Part shown: positions 34,682 through 43,005 of the stretch, piece by piece | Position numbering within the stretch: position 1 is the stretch's first letter | Layout of the letters: every line of letters starts with the position of its first letter | NCBI RefSeq assembly: GCF_002287075.1 | Contig: NZ_NSKE01000009.1 | Coordinates: 1 to 64,000 of the forward strand | Origin: Fodinibius salipaludis | GTDB taxonomy: Bacteria > Bacteroidota > Rhodothermia > Balneolales > Balneolaceae | Direction: 5' to 3' | Length of the DNA: 64,000 nucleotides | The notes under the pieces: generated by a model | What the model was told of the DNA's origin: nothing | Databases searched by the model: none | The model's input: only the letters and a program-made list of their open reading frames with translations | Made by a program: the position numbers and the translations under genes

Positions 34682-35987
34682 CAAAATACTGCTGAGCAAT
34701 ACCCTTTTAACGCTGATTGTTTTTGCACTCTCTTCAATCGGCATTTATTACCTGGTCAATTCTACCGTTTATGGTGAACTCGATAATCATCTGCTACAGC
34801 ATAAAATTGATCTTATAAATCAGATCGACGAAGATGCTTCCAGCCTTCAAGATATCAAGGAACTGGGCATTCTCGGATCATACGAGTGGATCGACATACA
34901 AAAATATGACGGCACCGTTGCCCCCAATGCAAACGATTTCGCAACTATTGATACCATGCGAAATCCTAACAAAGAAATTGAGAAAAAATCCTATCGTCGG
35001 TTGACCACAGCCATCAATGTCAACGATACCTATTATACCATACGGCTATATGAAGAAGTCGCTTCCTGGGAACACATCAGCAGAACAATATTACTGAGCG
35101 TGCTGGCCGGACTGCTGATCTGGATTCTGTTGCTCTATGTTCTCAATCAATTTGTACTGGATAAAGTTCTTGCCCCCTTTTATGAAACCGTATCTAAGCT
35201 TGAACATATTTCCAACCCTTCAGATCTTACCGAGACTTTTCCTGATACGACCACATACGAAATTAATGTTCTTAACCGAGCGTTAAACTCAATGATGCAT
35301 CAGATCCGATCATCATTCGAGGACCAGAAACAGTTTATTCAAAATGCGTCTCATGAGTTACTGACTCCCCTCTCAATTATCCGGCAAAAGGCGGAGAAAA
35401 TTCTTTCGAATGCAGACGCACTCGACGAACAAACCATTAAAGCAGCGGGAAATATACAAGATACGGCCGTGCGACTGAGTCGCCTGAGCAACGCCCTGTT
35501 GCTTATTAGTCGGATAGAAAACCGGCAATATTCACTTGATGAAGACGTCGAGATTACTAACATCACTGAAAATGTAATAGATGAGCTCAGTGATTTTATT
35601 GAAATGAAGCAACTCACGATGCATAAAGAGTTTGACTGTACGATAACCGTAAAGGGGAACAGCGAATTAATTCGGGCGACCATCTATAATATTATTCAGA
35701 ATGCAATCAAGTACACGCCAAGCGGGGCTTCTATTTTCCTCAGAACAAGCTGTGATGAGGAACAACGTATCTTTTCGGTACTGGATGAAGGCCCAGGCAT
35801 TCCACAAGAGTTTATTGATTCGGTCTTCGATCGGTTCCAAAAAACACAAAATCACACCCATGGTTTTGATGATAACAGTCCCGGTTTGGGACTCTCCATT
35901 GTCCAAAGCATCTGTCGACTGCATGATTTCAATTGCTCGGCCCATAATCGCCCGGACAAAGGAGCCGAAGTTTCCATCCAGTTTTAA
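34668..35987 (+). CDS. Sensor histidine kinase
   Basis: The 439-residue membrane kinase has two membrane helices (about 10-30 and 143-165) bounding a roughly 110-residue periplasmic sensor. A HAMP-like linker is followed by the H-box FIQNASHELLTPLSII with phospho-His at about residue 229 and an ATPase domain (NIIQNAIKYTPSG, DEGPGIP, SPGLGLSIVQSI). The H-box has ELLTP instead of the usual ELRTP. It pairs with the overlapping response-regulator gene; a periplasmic metal signal is inferred from the downstream efflux genes. Confidence 0.9.
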   Translation: MKLNNKILLSNTLLTLIVFALSSIGIYYLVNSTVYGELDNHLLQHKIDLINQIDEDASSLQDIKELGILGSYEWIDIQKYDGTVAPNANDFATIDTMRNPNKEIEKKSYRRLTTAINVNDTYYTIRLYEEVASWEHISRTILLSVLAGLLIWILLLYVLNQFVLDKVLAPFYETVSKLEHISNPSDLTETFPDTTTYEINVLNRALNSMMHQIRSSFEDQKQFIQNASHELLTPLSIIRQKAEKILSNADALDEQTIKAAGNIQDTAVRLSRLSNALLLISRIENRQYSLDEDVEITNITENVIDELSDFIEMKQLTMHKEFDCTITVKGNSELIRATIYNIIQNAIKYTPSGASIFLRTSCDEEQRIFSVLDEGPGIPQEFIDSVFDRFQKTQNHTHGFDDNSPGLGLSIVQSICRLHDFNCSAHNRPDKGAEVSIQF

Positions 35988-36250
35988 ATCCAAGACTATA
36001 CATATAAAGTCAACAATTAGTCATTGATTGGCAGCCCTCGGATTTAACTGCATCTCTCGTTTGCAAGAATCTCTCTAATTATTACAAAAACCTTATTCAA
36101 GAGAGCAGGCCATAGTATTTCCTTGAGATGGCGAATAAAGGGTCTATAACTGTCGAGGGTCCAAATCCATATTCTCTACAGATTTGATTATTACGTTAGT
36201 CCACAGAACAACTACGCTTTCTCGCGTTTTAACGGACAAAGAAATACGTA

Positions 36251-37489
36251 ATGATTTTTTCTGTAATAATTGCACTACTTGTTTCATTTCAACCGATTCC
36301 ACAGGATACAACCGACCTTAATAATTTGAGCGTTGGCAAAGCCCTTGAAATTGCCTACGAACATAGCCCACAGGTTAATCAGCTAAAAAATAGTATTGAA
36401 GCCCAAAAACAACAGGCCGGTCTAAGTCTGGGCATTAAAAATCCTACTGTTACCTATGCCAAGGAAGGCATTGGTCAGGGTACATTTGGAGAACAGCGCT
36501 GGATTGTTTCACAATCATTGGACTTTCCCTTAACCGGCTACTATCGGGTAAAAAGCGAACGTGCTAATACCAGTTCGCTGGAACTCCAACTACAGGCATT
36601 GAAACTTCAGCTCAAGGCCAATGTGAAATCTGCCTATACCAAGCTTGCCTATGCTATCGAATCGAGCCACCTGGCACAAGAGCGGGTGCAACTGTTAAAA
36701 AACTTGCGAAATGCGGCACAAGCTCGGTCCGATCTCGGTGAATCCTCCGAAATTGACGCCATGCAGGCCGATCTTCAGCTTACCGAAGCACAAAATAATA
36801 TGGAGAAAGCCTACCAGCAGATTATGGAGGCACGCTACAATTTATTTGAGACGATTGGGCTGGATGAGGAGCAACAAACCTATGAAATTGGCTTCCCCGA
36901 TACACTGCATTATGTAGAAGTGAATATTAACCAAGAGGAAGTCCTTCAACAATTAGAAAGCCATCCACAACTGCAGCAAATAAATAAAGAACAGCTTGCT
37001 GCTTCCTATCAGACAAAAGCCGCCAAGAGCAGTTATCTGCCTGACCTAAATGTTATGTACTACCGGCAGGATTTTGGCAATGGTTTTGATTTCAACGCTT
37101 TTGAAATTGGAGTGAGCGTGCCCCTTTGGTTCGGTATAAACCAGTCTAACAAAGTGCAACAGTCGAAAGCAGAATATCGCAGAGTCGAATGGAAACACCG
37201 TGAAGAACAACTTTCCATCAAAAAGCAGGCTGAGCAAGCCTGGCACGGCTATGAAACTACGCGTGCCAACGTAATTCGATATCGCAGATCTATCCAAGAA
37301 AAATCAAAACAGTTGGTAGATATGACCCAAAAAGGGTACCGACTCGGTGAGCTGGATCTGCTTACCCTGCTGGAAGCCCAGCGAACGTACCTGCGAACAC
37401 AGCAATCGTATTACGAAACACTGAGAGATTATTATCTGCGAGTCATCGAACTCGAGAAATATCTGCAAACAGATATCATATTTAATTAA
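36251..37489 (+). CDS. TolC-family outer-membrane efflux protein (CusC/CzcC type)
   Basis: This 412-residue protein has an N-terminal signal sequence and two long helical repeats (SVGKALEIAYEHSPQVNQLKNSIEAQ and LAQERVQLLKNLRNAAQARSDLGESSEIDAMQADLQL) with intervening beta segments such as EIGVSVPLWFG, the outer-membrane-factor pattern. It forms the exit duct of the tripartite pump with the adaptor (16 nt downstream) and RND permease. Gap of 263 nt from the kinase gene presumably holds the operon promoter; no operator could be read with confidence. Confidence 0.9.
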   Translation: MIFSVIIALLVSFQPIPQDTTDLNNLSVGKALEIAYEHSPQVNQLKNSIEAQKQQAGLSLGIKNPTVTYAKEGIGQGTFGEQRWIVSQSLDFPLTGYYRVKSERANTSSLELQLQALKLQLKANVKSAYTKLAYAIESSHLAQERVQLLKNLRNAAQARSDLGESSEIDAMQADLQLTEAQNNMEKAYQQIMEARYNLFETIGLDEEQQTYEIGFPDTLHYVEVNINQEEVLQQLESHPQLQQINKEQLAASYQTKAAKSSYLPDLNVMYYRQDFGNGFDFNAFEIGVSVPLWFGINQSNKVQQSKAEYRRVEWKHREEQLSIKKQAEQAWHGYETTRANVIRYRRSIQEKSKQLVDMTQKGYRLGELDLLTLLEAQRTYLRTQQSYYETLRDYYLRVIELEKYLQTDIIFN

Positions 37490-37504
37490 AATCCAGCATC
37501 TATT

Positions 37505-38734
37505 ATGAACGTTTTGTCATCACAAAAAATAAATTCATCCATTAAATCTGCGGGATTGATTCTGTTGTCTCTTCTTTTTCTTGGAAGTTGCAGCTCAGAT
37601 ACCAGTCCGGAAGGGACTACTACTGATCCGGGAACCCCGCCTTCCCTTTCGGATAAAGAAACCCAGGAGCAGGTGGTGCGGCTCACCGAGCAACAAGTTG
37701 AAGACCTCAATATTAAAGTGTATGCCGTAGAAAAAGATCAGATTAATTTCTCAATTAATGCGCCAGGACAAGTTTTTGCGGCCCCGGAACGCATTTCTGT
37801 GGTTAGCTCCCCTATTAACGGAAGGGTATCTAAAATTTATGTCCACGAGGGAGACCGGGTGCAAAAGGGAGATCCCCTACTAACGTTGGAAAGTCTGGAA
37901 TTTGCCAACTTGGTTGGTGATTATTTGGAAGCAACCGCTGAAGTCACCTATCAAGAACAACAGGTAGAACGCCTGAAAGTGTTAACGGAAGAAAAGATTA
38001 GCCCGGAACGCACCCTTCAACGATCACAAGCCGACCTCCGAAGAGCAATGACGAAACAGAGCGCTTCTTTAGCTCGGCTTCGTGCTGTGGGTATTACAAA
38101 CAATGAGGTTCAAAATTGGGATCCTTTTACCTCGGACCCAAAATCTGAACTCACGATTCATGCCCCCATTTCAGGCGTATTAAATCAGCATCTGATAGAT
38201 CTTGGAGAATCCGTCAACTCCTATGACAAACTCTTGGATATCATTGATAATACCGAAGTTCTTGTTAAAGGCTTTGTTTCAGCAGCAGACGCCCCCTTTG
38301 TGCGTGAGGGTACCCCCGTTGTAATTACCGAAAAAACAGAAGGCAGTACGCCTCAAAAAAAGAGAATTGAATCGACGGTTAGCTCGGTCAATCCGGCTCT
38401 GGACGAAGCAAACAAATCCATCGTGCTTAACAGCATTGTACCGACTCAGAACAACTGGCCTATCGTGGGTCAGAGTGTACGGATGAATTACGCCGCACAA
38501 CCCTCAGATTCAAGTTTTACGATTCCCCTTTCTGCTATTCAATTTGAACAACAAGATGCTGCTGTTTTTGTACAGCGTTCTCCGCGAGAATATGTAAAGA
38601 GGATCGTCGAGGTTGAACGTATGACTAATGATCGTGCCGTCATAGGTTCAGGACTAAAACCGGGAGAAAAGATCGCAGTGAGCCAGGTTTTCAGCCTTAA
38701 AGCATTAGAACGTTTCGAACAATTTGCCGACTAA
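37505..38734 (+). CDS. RND efflux periplasmic adaptor lipoprotein
   Basis: This 409-residue membrane-fusion protein has a lipobox LFLGSC (Cys29), a hydroxyproline-free acidic/Thr-rich linker, then barrel-sandwich segments VVSSPINGRVSKIYVHEGDRVQKGDPLL and LTIHAPISGVLNQHLIDLGESV bracketing an alpha-hairpin (about 150-205). C-terminal region ends with GSGLKPGEKIAVSQVFSLKALE. It bridges the TolC-like duct and the RND pump. No N-terminal Met-rich CusB-type copper motif is seen. Confidence 0.92.
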   Translation: MNVLSSQKINSSIKSAGLILLSLLFLGSCSSDTSPEGTTTDPGTPPSLSDKETQEQVVRLTEQQVEDLNIKVYAVEKDQINFSINAPGQVFAAPERISVVSSPINGRVSKIYVHEGDRVQKGDPLLTLESLEFANLVGDYLEATAEVTYQEQQVERLKVLTEEKISPERTLQRSQADLRRAMTKQSASLARLRAVGITNNEVQNWDPFTSDPKSELTIHAPISGVLNQHLIDLGESVNSYDKLLDIIDNTEVLVKGFVSAADAPFVREGTPVVITEKTEGSTPQKKRIESTVSSVNPALDEANKSIVLNSIVPTQNNWPIVGQSVRMNYAAQPSDSSFTIPLSAIQFEQQDAAVFVQRSPREYVKRIVEVERMTNDRAVIGSGLKPGEKIAVSQVFSLKALERFEQFAD

Positions 38735-38752
38735 CCTACAGTTTCGCCTACT

Positions 38753-41700
38753 ATGTTAAACAGAGTTATCGATTTTAGTTTAAAACAGAAATTTGTAGCC
38801 CTTGCCCTGGTCTTGCTGATGGCTGTTGGGGGTGTGTTTTCATTATCAAATATCCCAATAAATTCTCAACCTGATGTTACTCCGGTTCAAGTACTGGTCA
38901 TTACTAAAGCCGGTCAATACTCACCCTATGATGTAGAACGGTTGGTGAGCTATCCCATAGAGACGTCAATGAACGGGCTTCCAAATGTTAAAGAAGTTCG
39001 CTCTATTTCACAGTTTGGCTTGTCAGCAGTAACCATATTGTTTGAAGAGGGTACCGACATCTATTTTGCCCGCCAACAGGTAAGCCAGCGTGTCCAAAGT
39101 ATTGCGGGCGAACTACCTGAAGGTGTATCCACCCCCAATTTGGGCCCTATATCTACCGCTATGGGCGAAATTGTTCAGTATGAGGTAAAAGGCAAAAACC
39201 ATACTCTTACCGAACTCCGCACTATTCAGGATTGGCTGATTGCCCCTCAATTAAAAACGGTTGATGGAGTAACCGAAATCAACTCGTTCGGAGGCTTTGT
39301 AAAGCAGTATGATGTATCAGTAGATCCTGATAAGCTAAGGAACTTTGGCATTGGCCTAAAGGATGTTACCGACGCTATTAAAAACAATAACAGCGTATCC
39401 GGAGGTAATTTTCTTGAACACAACCGGGAACAGTATATTATCCGGGGTTTTGGGCAAATTTCCAATGCCGATAATATCGAGAACATCATTGTTAAACGAT
39501 CGGAAGATCGTCCCATCTATGTTAAAGACATTGCAGATGTAAATATCGGCAAACAATTGCGGCAAGGCGCGGTAACCCGCGATGGACAGGGAGAGATCGT
39601 CACCGGTATTGTAATGATGCTTCGCGGAGGAAATGGCCGCAAAGTAATCCAGGATATGGACCAAAAAATTGACGAGGTCAATAAAAGTTTACCCGAGGGG
39701 GTAACAATTGAAAAATTTTATGATCAATCTGATCTCGTTGACCGTACGACCGACACCATTATTACCAACCTGGTAGAGGGTGGGTTCTTTGTGATTGCCG
39801 TGTTGCTACTCTTACTCGGTGAAATTACCGGTGCCCTCATCGTTGCAGCGGTAATACCGTTGTCTATGCTCTTTGCATTTATTGGAATGGATCAGCTGGG
39901 ACTTGCCGCAAACCTTATGAGTTTGGGAGCCATTGACTTTGGTATGGTCGTCGATGGATCGGTAGTGATGGTGGAGAATATTGTAGAGAAACTGAACAGC
40001 GATAAAACGGAAAAATCAAAACTGAAGATCATTCGGGAGGCCGCTCATGAAGTAGCCCGTCCTATTTTCTTTGGGGTGTTAATTATCCTGATGGTATATG
40101 TCCCCGTAATGACTTTTTCGGGAATGGAAGGTATTCTATTTCGACCCATGGCTATCACCGTGGGAGCTGCGGTTCTGGGATCGCTTATTTTAGCCTTGGT
40201 TTATGTGCCTGCTATATCAGCTCTTGTGTTTCGTAATGGAGTGAAAACGCGTAAAAACTATGTCATTAACTGGCTAAAGCCTCGCTATGAAAATTTCCTC
40301 AAGCAAAGTCTGAATAAAAAGGGCATCATTGTGGGTTCTGCTGTAGCAATATTTGGTATTTCCATTGCAATAATGCCCTTCCTTGGCACCCAGTTTTTAC
40401 CGGAGTTAGATGAGGGATCCATACTCATTGAACAAATCCGCATGCCGTCGGTAACGCTGGATGAATCAATAGAAAATGCCAATTGGCTGGCCGGCAAAAT
40501 CAAAAAGAACATCCCTGAAGTCAAAACGGTTGTACCTAAAACAGGACGCTCAGATCTTGCCAATGATTGGATGGGCATTCACCAGACGGATGTGTGGGTA
40601 ATGCTCCATCCTCGAGATCAGTGGCGTGATGGAATCAGTAAACAAGATATTATCGAAAGTATTCGCCCCTACCTGGAAACGGAGCCAGGTCTATCCTACA
40701 ACTTTACCCAACCTATCGCCATGCGTGTGGATGAGTTAACGAGTGGGGTCAAATCTGATATTGCGGTGAAAATATTCGGTGAAAAGCTTGATACCCTCAA
40801 TGCCGTGGGACAAAAAATATCAGGACTACTCAGTGACCTTAAGGGGACCGATAACTTTATCATGGAGCAGAGTAGCGGACAACCCTATTACAATATTCAA
40901 ATTGATCGTGAAGCAGTAGCCACCTATGGGCTCAATGTAAATGAAGTTCAAAGTGTGATTGAAACAGGTATAGGCGGGAGTACAGCCGGGCAGATTTTTG
41001 AAGGCCAGCGCCGCTTTGATATCAGGGTGCGTCTTCCTGAAAACCTGAGAAAGGATTTTCAGGACATTATGGATGTTCCCATACAGCTACCCAACGGTGG
41101 ATATATTCCGCTTAAAGAAGTTGCCAATATTAATGCTGAGGAAGGGCCCCGGCAAATTTCTCGAGAAAACGGATGGCGGCGTGCCATACTGGGTATAAAT
41201 ATCAAAGATATTGATATCGGTACCTACGTATCCAATTTAAGAGAGGCCATCAATGAAAATATTGATATCCCGGCCGGATACTTTCTGCAGTACGGTGGAA
41301 CGTTTGAAAACCAACAGCGAGCCATGAATCACCTCTACATCGTGGTACCCATTTCGTTACTGATTATTATTGGGTTGCTTTATATGATGTTTGGCAAGTT
41401 CAGATTTACCCTGTTGATATTTCTTAACCTGCCAATGGCCTTGTCCGGAGGTATTTTCATGCTCTGGATAAGAGGACTCTACCTCTCTGTATCAGCCAGC
41501 ATCGGTTTTGTGGCCCTTTTCGGGGTGGCCGTACTCAACGGTATTGTTCTAGTCTCTCATTTAAATGATCTGAGGAGAGAAGGACAAGACCTCAAGACAG
41601 CCGTCATCCAAGGAGCCAGCGACCGTTTACGTCCCGTACTTATGACCGCCCTGGTAGCCAGCCTCGGATTTATCCCGATGGCCTTTAACACCGGACCCGG

Positions 41701-41842
41701 TTCGGAAGTACAACGTCCATTGGCCTCAGTAGTCGTAGGCGGACTTGTTACAGCAACACTGCTAACACTGCTGGTATTACCCACCATCTATCACTGGATG
41801 GAAAAAGGAAAAGAACTGGTATCGGAGGAGGAATCCTTCTAA
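38753..41842 (+). CDS. Heavy-metal efflux RND permease (CzcA/CusA family)
   Basis: The 1029-residue proton-driven pump has 12 membrane helices and two large periplasmic loops. The helix-4 signature is GAIDFGMVVDGSVVMVEN (Asp395 and Asp401), matching DFG-x3-DG, the divalent-cation HME class; copper/silver CusA proteins have an A-x-G-x4-D form. N-terminal INSQPDVTPVQVLVITKAGQYSPYDVERLVSYPIE is typical of the HME family. Export of Zn, Co, Cd or similar from the periplasm is the best inference. Confidence 0.93.
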   Translation: MLNRVIDFSLKQKFVALALVLLMAVGGVFSLSNIPINSQPDVTPVQVLVITKAGQYSPYDVERLVSYPIETSMNGLPNVKEVRSISQFGLSAVTILFEEGTDIYFARQQVSQRVQSIAGELPEGVSTPNLGPISTAMGEIVQYEVKGKNHTLTELRTIQDWLIAPQLKTVDGVTEINSFGGFVKQYDVSVDPDKLRNFGIGLKDVTDAIKNNNSVSGGNFLEHNREQYIIRGFGQISNADNIENIIVKRSEDRPIYVKDIADVNIGKQLRQGAVTRDGQGEIVTGIVMMLRGGNGRKVIQDMDQKIDEVNKSLPEGVTIEKFYDQSDLVDRTTDTIITNLVEGGFFVIAVLLLLLGEITGALIVAAVIPLSMLFAFIGMDQLGLAANLMSLGAIDFGMVVDGSVVMVENIVEKLNSDKTEKSKLKIIREAAHEVARPIFFGVLIILMVYVPVMTFSGMEGILFRPMAITVGAAVLGSLILALVYVPAISALVFRNGVKTRKNYVINWLKPRYENFLKQSLNKKGIIVGSAVAIFGISIAIMPFLGTQFLPELDEGSILIEQIRMPSVTLDESIENANWLAGKIKKNIPEVKTVVPKTGRSDLANDWMGIHQTDVWVMLHPRDQWRDGISKQDIIESIRPYLETEPGLSYNFTQPIAMRVDELTSGVKSDIAVKIFGEKLDTLNAVGQKISGLLSDLKGTDNFIMEQSSGQPYYNIQIDREAVATYGLNVNEVQSVIETGIGGSTAGQIFEGQRRFDIRVRLPENLRKDFQDIMDVPIQLPNGGYIPLKEVANINAEEGPRQISRENGWRRAILGINIKDIDIGTYVSNLREAINENIDIPAGYFLQYGGTFENQQRAMNHLYIVVPISLLIIIGLLYMMFGKFRFTLLIFLNLPMALSGGIFMLWIRGLYLSVSASIGFVALFGVAVLNGIVLVSHLNDLRREGQDLKTAVIQGASDRLRPVLMTALVASLGFIPMAFNTGPGSEVQRPLASVVVGGLVTATLLTLLVLPTIYHWMEKGKELVSEEESF

Positions 41843-41860
41843 ACTTAAAACGGAGTTATT

Positions 41861-42367
41861 ATGGAAGCTGATTATTTACATCTCGTCGTCAATCATATTC
41901 CCATTTTCAGTGTTGGTTTTGGCCTGCTGATCTTAGTGTGGGGATTGATCAAGAAAAATACTTCTATACTGCAAATTGCCCTTACCTTCTTTCTGATCGG
42001 GGCTGTGAGCAGCTATGCAGCCATGGAAACCGGCGAAGCCGCCGAAGATATTGTTGAAGAGCTAAATGTGGCTTCTCATGATGTGATTCACGATCACGAA
42101 GAAGCTGCTGAAATTGCCTTCTGGTTCACTATTCTAACTGGCGTGATAAGTGCCGTGGGATTTTTTGCCCTCTCCTACAATATTCGCTGGCAAAACACCC
42201 TCTTTGGAATTCTTACCATCTCGGCATTGGTCTCACTGGGAGCACTGCTGTACACCGCTTATCAGGGAGGAAAAATTTTTCATTCAAAAAATCAAAGCAG
42301 CAGTGTTATACACCTGCATCAAGATGAAGAGGCGACCCAACAGCCACCACTAATTTATTATATTTAG
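41861..42367 (+). CDS. Small DUF2231-like membrane protein
   Basis: This 168-residue protein has four predicted membrane helices. It opens HLVVNHIPIFSVGFGLLILVWG, as in DUF2231-like proteins, and has His/Glu-rich stretches (HDVIHDHEEAAE in the middle; SSSVIHLHQDEEATQQ near the end) that could bind metal in the periplasm. It lies 18 nt after the RND gene, so it is probably part of the efflux operon. Function unknown; an accessory metal-binding role is inferred from context only. Confidence 0.7.
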   Translation: MEADYLHLVVNHIPIFSVGFGLLILVWGLIKKNTSILQIALTFFLIGAVSSYAAMETGEAAEDIVEELNVASHDVIHDHEEAAEIAFWFTILTGVISAVGFFALSYNIRWQNTLFGILTISALVSLGALLYTAYQGGKIFHSKNQSSSVIHLHQDEEATQQPPLIYYI

Positions 42368-42477
42368 CCTACCCAGAGCAAATCATCTGGGCAGGAATTG
42401 AGTAAACTATTATTAAACTTTCTATTATTAGAGCAAATTCATACATTTAAGACAATTTACTCTTTTAATATAATTAC

Positions 42478-42897
42478 GTGTTAAATAGGCTAAAACACAT
42501 ATCGTCTGTGGTGCTCTTCATTTTCCTGGGAGCATCAGTATTACAAGGGCTATCTCCAATCGTCATGCAGCAAATGAACGCTCATCACGACGGAGAAGTC
42601 ATGGCTTGTAACATGAATGGAGATTGCGACTCTTCCTGTGCCGTCGATGGAGAAAAAGTCTGCAGTTGCAATCACACTGCATCAGATGAAAATTCTAACG
42701 CCACCAAGATATGCGGCTGTGATCATCACGGGAATGAACCCGTTGGCACGAATGCCCCATTTCAAATCAAAGCTCCATTGGTTTCGGTTTTTGACAGTAT
42801 TACCTTTTCTCCAAAAACGGTCTTTTTAAGACTAAAACAGCACTCTTTGTTTATCTTTACGGATGATATTTTTCATCCGCCCCGCCTACGCGCATAA
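42478..42897 (+). CDS. Cys/His-rich small secreted protein upstream of TonB receptor
   Basis: This 139-residue protein probably starts at GTG 42478. A hydrophobic N-terminus (VVLFIFLGASVLQGLSP) is followed by a dense metal-ligand region: HHDGEVMACNMNGDCDSSC, then CSCNH and ICGCDHHG, about eight Cys and five His within 60 residues. It ends IFHPPRLRA, a tail seen in small proteins next to metal TonB receptors. It may bind copper or another soft metal at the periplasmic membrane face. No named family is recognised. Confidence 0.65.
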   Translation: MLNRLKHISSVVLFIFLGASVLQGLSPIVMQQMNAHHDGEVMACNMNGDCDSSCAVDGEKVCSCNHTASDENSNATKICGCDHHGNEPVGTNAPFQIKAPLVSVFDSITFSPKTVFLRLKQHSLFIFTDDIFHPPRLRA

Positions 42898-42943
42898 TCT
42901 GCTTATTTTTTTATCAATTACAATAATCAATCTGCATAATAAT

Positions 42944-42962
42944 ATAGTTACAGCATAACTAT
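42944..42962. promoter_or_regulatory. Palindrome upstream of TonB receptor gene
   Basis: Perfect inverted repeat ATAGTTA-N5-TAACTAT, centred about 53 nt upstream of the receptor start codon. It could be a metal-regulator operator; a partly similar sequence occurs near 45755-45775. No regulator can be assigned. Confidence 0.4.
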
Positions 42963-43005
42963 AGCTGAACGTCTTTATGCAGATAAATAAGACTATGACA
43001 GAATT

